From positions 1 through 56,996 of the forward strand of contig CALUIN010000038.1 of the NCBI GenBank assembly GCA_944320745.1: a stretch of DNA of 56,996 nt. The letters are read 5' to 3'. The notes below the pieces were generated by a model. That model searched no databases. It was given only the letters and a program-made list of their open reading frames with translations, and had not been told where the DNA came from. Of this stretch, positions 53,311 to 56,996 are shown one piece after another. The position numbers and the translations under genes are program-made. The DNA is from an uncultured Alloprevotella sp. (GTDB taxonomy: Bacteria > Bacteroidota > Bacteroidia > Bacteroidales > Bacteroidaceae). Every line of letters begins with the position of its first letter. The stretch's first letter is position 1.

Positions 53311-54045
53311 ATGAACGCCATGCTCTTCGCCGCAGGGATGGGGACACGCCTCAAGCCCCTGACGGACACAATGCCCAAAGCTCTCGTACAGATCGGAGGC
53401 AAACCGCTCATTGATATTGCGCTTCACCGGCTGAAAAAGGCCGGCGCGGAGCGGGTCGTCGTCAACGTGCACCACTTCGCCGACCAGATTGAACGCCACT
53501 TGGCGGGCCGTGACTACGGACTCGACATCGTCCTGTCCGACGAGCGCGCAAAACTGCTCGACACGGGCGGCGGACTGCGGCACGCAGCCACGCTGCTGGC
53601 CGCGCCGGGAGACGAACGCCCTATCCTGATCCACAATGTGGACATCCTCAGCAACGCGGACCTGGCCGCTTTCTACGGTGCCCACATGCACGATGCGGCG
53701 GCTCTGCTCGTCTCTTCGCGCTCCACCAGCCGCTACCTGCTGTTCGACGACGCGCTCTGCCTGAAGGGGTGGCTCAACGTGCAGACCGGCGAAGTGCGCA
53801 GTCCCTTCCCCGGGATTTGCCCGGAGCGGTTGCACCGTTTCGCCTTCGCCGGCATCCACACTTTCTCGCCGCGCCTGTTCCCCTTGCTCGACGACTTCCC
53901 TGAAAAATTCTCCATCACGGACTTCTACCTGTCCGTATGTGCCCGCGTGCCCATCCGCGCCCATGTCGCCACGGACCTCCGGCTACTGGATGTAGGAAAA
54001 CTCGACACCCTGCAAAAGGCCGATGACTTTCTGCACCTGCAGTGA
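53311..54045 (+). CDS. Sugar-1-phosphate nucleotidyltransferase-like protein
   Basis: A 244-residue NTP-transferase fold protein. AMLFAAGMGTRLKPLTDTMPKALV is the nucleotide-binding signature (residues 3-26). DTGGGLRHA and ILIHNVDILSN (with the metal-binding Asp) follow, and the last part has FSITDFYLSV. It has no left-handed-helix acyltransferase domain. Size and motifs are close to the MurU/HddC group, which makes UDP- or GDP-activated sugars from sugar 1-phosphates; the sugar is not known. No promoter was found in the 12 nt after the terminator, so read-through may feed it. Confidence 0.88.
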   Translation: MNAMLFAAGMGTRLKPLTDTMPKALVQIGGKPLIDIALHRLKKAGAERVVVNVHHFADQIERHLAGRDYGLDIVLSDERAKLLDTGGGLRHAATLLAAPGDERPILIHNVDILSNADLAAFYGAHMHDAAALLVSSRSTSRYLLFDDALCLKGWLNVQTGEVRSPFPGICPERLHRFAFAGIHTFSPRLFPLLDDFPEKFSITDFYLSVCARVPIRAHVATDLRLLDVGKLDTLQKADDFLHLQ

Positions 54046-54131
54046 GGCACGGATTGGATCCACAGCCGCTCTCAGTCGCCGCACAGGCTATACGACGACA
54101 TCCCAGCAGGCAGACACTGCCGGCAAGACTT

Positions 54132-54177
54132 GTGCCGCCATTCGCGCCAACGATGTGCCGCCATTCGCGCCAACGAT
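54132..54177. repeat. Exact 23-bp tandem duplication
   Basis: 54132-54154 and 54155-54177 are identical, beginning GTGCCGCCATTCGCG. The period (23) differs from the neighbouring 21-nt family and the sequence is unrelated. Confidence 0.9.
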
Positions 54178-54191
54178 GCGCCGCCCCACGC

Positions 54192-54254
54192 GGCCTATCC
54201 CCGTAACTTCTGGGCTAAGGCCCGTCGCTCCTGTCCTTAGCCCCGTTAGCGGCG
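54192..54254. repeat. Three units of the 21-nt repeat family
   Basis: Units start at 54192, 54213 and 54234 with cores GGCCTATCCCCGTA, GGCTAAGGCCCGTC and TCCTTAGCCCCGTT. The first lacks one base of the usual core. The second and third can pair in part (GGGCTAAGG with CCTTAGCCC). Confidence 0.75.
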
Positions 54255-54378
54255 GCAGTAAGCGCGACTGCACCAATCCGGCTTCACGAGCGAAACAAGC
54301 TGTCCCGCTGCGTGGGAGAAACGCAACGGAACAGCCTGCACACGGGGACATCGCCCCTCAAGAAGAATAAACGGAGTG

Positions 54379-55431
54379 TCAGTCGGCTGTCGCTCCGTGA
54401 GAGATTACGACCGACACATCGGGCATTTCGAACGAATAACGCTTCGTCCCAGGCACGGACCCTTCGGACACGGGCAACTCCGTCAGCTCCGGGTTGTCGT
54501 CGTCGGCAGCCCGCACCAGGACCGTCTGCCCGGACTGCGCCTCGCCATCAGGAATGAGCGTCAGCGTGATGGTCTGCCCGCTTTTGCCGTACAGCTGGCC
54601 GGCATTGACCGTGATGTTATCATCCACCTGCACACGGCAGTCATACCCAGCCACATCTGTATTGATGGCGTACCAGGCCGGCGACTTCAGGTGGCCGACC
54701 GTATCGGAAGGGCAATAAATCGTACTCGAGGTTATTTTCCCCTTCCCTAAGATGCGTCCGCCCTTCACCATGACTTCGCCATCCGTCGTACAGCTGATGA
54801 TGTCGCCGTCACCACAATTGGCCACCGTGCCGCCATCGACCGTCACCAGCGACGCCCGTACCACTCCGGCACGGTCATTATTCGCGTTGTCGTTGCAACT
54901 GATGAGTTCGGCCCCGCTGCCTATTGTGACAAAGCCCTTAGGCAGATTGATGACCGAATTTCCCTGCCCGCCATGAAGCATCACCGCACCCGTAATCAGC
55001 AAGGTGGAGTTTGTCCCGTCGGACAGGACGCTGCCTATGCCATAGTTGAAAAGCGTGCCCGGGCCCGAGATCTTAAAATCGAAAGACTGCGATTCGTTGA
55101 CCAGCAGCGCCGTGGAGCTTCCCCCCGCGATTGAGTAGCCGTTCAGGTCGAGCGTCACCTCGCAGTTAGCACCGCCGGGCGACAGCTTAACCTGCCCTTC
55201 GCTCAAATCCACGCTGCTCTCAAGCCGCACGACAGCCTTCTGCCCGTCGGTGATACTGGAAAAAGCCTTAGACAGATCGGAGTACTTTCCTACTATTTTT
55301 CCATCTATCAAAACGACAAACTTTTCATTCGCAGTCTGGCGCACGGCCCCTGCCTTTACATCGGGCACATGCGCTGCGAGGGAAACGGTGAACAGGCAGA
55401 AACAGAAAAGGGTCAGAATCTTGTCCTTCAT
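54379..55431 (-). CDS. Secreted protein of unknown function with beta-helix-like repeats
   Basis: A 350-residue exported protein with a clear signal peptide (MKDKILTLFCFCLFTVSLAAH) and no lipobox. After a segment resembling KFVVLIDGKIVGKYSDLSKAF it shows a run of short beta-strand repeats with Gly, Asn and Thr at turns (VTLDLNGYSIAGG, FDFKISGPGTLFNYG, LLITGAVMLHGG, VTIGSGAELISC, VTVDGGTVANCG, VMVKGGRILGKG). This spacing is like a right-handed beta-helix of the pectate-lyase type. No catalytic motif was recognised. The C-terminal 70 residues are another beta-rich part. It stands alone behind a perfect -7 box. Confidence 0.8.
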   Translation of the reverse strand: MKDKILTLFCFCLFTVSLAAHVPDVKAGAVRQTANEKFVVLIDGKIVGKYSDLSKAFSSITDGQKAVVRLESSVDLSEGQVKLSPGGANCEVTLDLNGYSIAGGSSTALLVNESQSFDFKISGPGTLFNYGIGSVLSDGTNSTLLITGAVMLHGGQGNSVINLPKGFVTIGSGAELISCNDNANNDRAGVVRASLVTVDGGTVANCGDGDIISCTTDGEVMVKGGRILGKGKITSSTIYCPSDTVGHLKSPAWYAINTDVAGYDCRVQVDDNITVNAGQLYGKSGQTITLTLIPDGEAQSGQTVLVRAADDDNPELTELPVSEGSVPGTKRYSFEMPDVSVVISHGATAD

Positions 55432-55468
55432 CTTCTTGCTGGTTTGAAAGGGTAATACAAATTTTCCA

Positions 55469-55476
55469 CAAAGTTA
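55469..55476 (-). promoter_or_regulatory. -7 box of the secreted protein gene
   Basis: Reads TAACTTTG on the minus strand, 37 nt before the ATG. Confidence 0.6.
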
Positions 55477-55668
55477 CGAGTTTCCTGGGAAATGGCGCAC
55501 CGAGGGAACTGCAAAATCAAAAATCAAGCGTTCAGAAAAGAAGCGGCCATCCCTTACACCGTTCCGGTATGAAAAGGAACAGCGGCAGGGAGGGCTACGC
55601 GTGCATGCGCAAGCCTCAGAGACGCCCGATTCCTCACTAAGAAAAGACAGCTATTTCTAATATTTTTA

Positions 55669-55676
55669 TAACTTCG
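55669..55676 (+). promoter_or_regulatory. Near-consensus -7 box of the SpoU methyltransferase gene
   Basis: TAACTTCG differs from TAnnTTTG at one base and lies 45 nt before the ATG. Confidence 0.4.
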
Positions 55677-55721
55677 CAGAGCGAGCGTATATACGCCACA
55701 AGAAATTAAGATCTCACGCTT

Positions 55722-56528
55722 ATGCCCATTATAGAAATATCTTCTCTCGACCATCCCGGACTGGAACTGTTCCGTAGCCTGACAGAGGCGCAACTACGCA
55801 AGAGACTGGAACCCGAAAAGGGCATCTTCATTGCAGAAAGCCCGAAGGTGATCCGCGTGGCGCTACAGGCCGGAATGCGGCCTGTGGCTTTGCTCTGCGA
55901 GAAAAAGCACCTGACAGGCGACGCGAAAGACATTGTGGCACATTGCCCGGACATACCCATCTACACAGGCAGCCGGGCACTGCTGTCGCAACTGACAGGC
56001 TACGTGCTGACACGCGGCGTGCTCTGCGCCATGCAGCGCCCTCAACTGCCCGAAGCGGCCGATGTTTGCCGCGAGGCGCGCCGCATAGTCGTGATAGACG
56101 GCGTGGTGGAAGCGACAAATATCGGTGCGATATTCCGCTCAGCCGCTGCTCTGGGCATGGATGCCGTACTTCTGACTCAAAATACGTGCGACCCGTTGAA
56201 CCGCCGTGCCGTCCGTGTGTCCATGGGATCTGTTTTTCTAATATCTTGGACTTGGCTGCAGGGACCAGTCACAGAACTGCACACCTTGGGATTCCGCACC
56301 GCAGCCATGGCCCTAAACGATAGCGCCATTTCGCTCAATGCACCGCAGTTAAAACAGGAACCGAAACTGGCATTGGTCATGGGAACAGAAGGCGACGGAC
56401 TGCCTTCGGCCACAATCTCCAGTTGCGACTACGTCGTACGCATACCAATGGCCCACGGCGTGGACTCTCTCAACGTAGCCGCAGCATCAGCCGTCGCATT
56501 TTGGGAACTCGCGCAAAAAGTAGAATAA
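55722..56528 (+). CDS. SpoU/TrmH-family RNA 2'-O-methyltransferase
   Basis: A 268-residue SAM-dependent enzyme that methylates ribose 2'-OH in tRNA or rRNA. The N-terminal 100 residues form a substrate-binding domain (FIAESPKVIRVAL). The C-terminal SPOUT domain has the three family motifs: EATNIGAIFRSAAALG, LALVMGTEGDGLP and IPMAHGVDSLNVAAASAVAFWEL. These form the knotted SAM site. Which nucleotide is modified cannot be told from sequence. Monocistronic. Confidence 0.95.
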   Translation: MPIIEISSLDHPGLELFRSLTEAQLRKRLEPEKGIFIAESPKVIRVALQAGMRPVALLCEKKHLTGDAKDIVAHCPDIPIYTGSRALLSQLTGYVLTRGVLCAMQRPQLPEAADVCREARRIVVIDGVVEATNIGAIFRSAAALGMDAVLLTQNTCDPLNRRAVRVSMGSVFLISWTWLQGPVTELHTLGFRTAAMALNDSAISLNAPQLKQEPKLALVMGTEGDGLPSATISSCDYVVRIPMAHGVDSLNVAAASAVAFWELAQKVE

Positions 56529-56996
56529 CTTCTGGTGCCTGGCAGAAATTCCTCCGCCTTAATCCCACACAATCCACGACCGGACATGGATGACTTTAAT
56601 CCGCAATACAAAAGACGCTGAACCATCTCCAGCACGCCCGACACGCCGCCTAACAACTTACCGTCCCGCAGAAACGCCACCCGCCAGCGCACTGCCGTAT
56701 CCTTCCTCACGTAGGAAGGCACACATATCGTAAGCAGAGCGCTACATCGCTTACAAACCTCAAATTCGCCGCACTGACGAGGGGCTGGCTGAACAGCCCC
56801 GACATGATTCGCTTCACCATCACGGCAAGGAGTGCACTCCCCTATGATGGAGCTCACTGAGACTCAACTACCGCTAAGACCTCCTCTCTCCCTCGCCCAA
56901 CAAAAATGCGCGTGACGGAGCGAACGGATCCACCCTCTCCTGATAATTGCTACCGAGAACAGGTTATCATCAAGATGGAGGTTTATTTTGTACGGC
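56529..56996. other. Gene-free end of the window with clustered hairpins
   Basis: No frame here resembles a protein; a minus-strand frame at 56429-56857 runs through it but overlaps the SpoU gene and has no homology. Four short inverted repeats lie within 140 nt: 56701-56719 (7-bp stem), 56730-56754 (6-bp), 56781-56800 (7-bp) and the palindrome GGAGTGCACTCC at 56829-56840. The stretch may hold a structured RNA or a promoter for a gene beyond the window. Confidence 0.45.

Larger units (their letters stand above)
54046..54378. other. Gene-free region with repeats between convergent genes
   Basis: Holds a 23-bp exact tandem duplication (54132-54177) and three 21-nt repeat units (54192-54254). 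No recognisable gene. No clear T-run terminator for either neighbour was seen, so the repeats may do that job. Confidence 0.6.
55432..55721. other. Divergent promoter region
   Basis: Between the secreted protein gene (minus) and the SpoU gene (plus). Apart from the two -7 boxes listed, nothing was recognised. Confidence 0.55.

Noticed and set aside
56429-56857. Minus-strand ORF at the window end
   Set aside because: Overlaps the SpoU gene, no homology, and composition unlike neighbouring genes.

Overview
The window is chromosomal DNA from a fairly high-GC member of the Bacteroidota, most likely order Bacteroidales. The evidence is a set of SusC/SusD outer-membrane pairs, an LpxC-FabZ fusion protein, Bacteroidota-type -7 promoter boxes (TAnnTTTG) in front of most transcription units, lipoproteins with acidic residues right after the lipobox cysteine, and the gene order panC / GT5-like protein / DUF4270 lipoprotein. 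I cannot name the genus. No rRNA, tRNA, CRISPR array, transposase or phage gene was recognised.

Layout. 1-182 is the end of a tandem array of 21-nt repeats. 490-13003 is mostly housekeeping: fructose-bisphosphate aldolase, a phoH-purC operon, an M15-like peptidase, a class A penicillin-binding protein, miaA, and the lipid A operon lpxD-lpxC/fabZ-lpxA followed by a pRiA4b ORF-3-like gene. 13022-33185 is the accessory centrepiece: eight co-directional minus-strand genes over about 20 kb. In transcription order they encode a four-domain fasciclin (FAS1) lipoprotein, SusC, SusD, three more FAS1 lipoproteins (two of them tandem duplicates), a second SusC and a second SusD. There is no glycoside hydrolase, no peptidase and no dedicated regulator, so this is not an ordinary polysaccharide-utilisation locus. 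33916-43927 holds a Rid-like protein, a TIGR01212 radical SAM protein, an ECF sigma factor with a small downstream ORF, purT, the polyphosphate pair ppk1-ppx, and an S9 peptidase. 44258-56528 holds a MORN/GH25 lysozyme-like protein, a YeiH-type transporter, an AraC regulator, panC-panD-comF, a GT5-like half protein with a DUF4270 lipoprotein, a sugar nucleotidyltransferase, a secreted repeat-rich protein of unknown function and a SpoU methyltransferase. The last 468 bases have no convincing gene.

Two things stand out. The first is the fasciclin/SusCD operon: predicted surface lipoproteins with adhesion-type folds are co-transcribed with two TonB-dependent transporter pairs, which suggests a surface complex for capturing or assembling something that needs no enzyme in the operon. 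The second is a family of non-coding repeats with a 14-nt core (CGCCTAAGCCCCGT and variants) and a 21-nt period. It occurs at six separate intergenic loci, usually as three units, and sometimes folds into terminator-like hairpins. Both are read directly from the sequence; what they do is inference.
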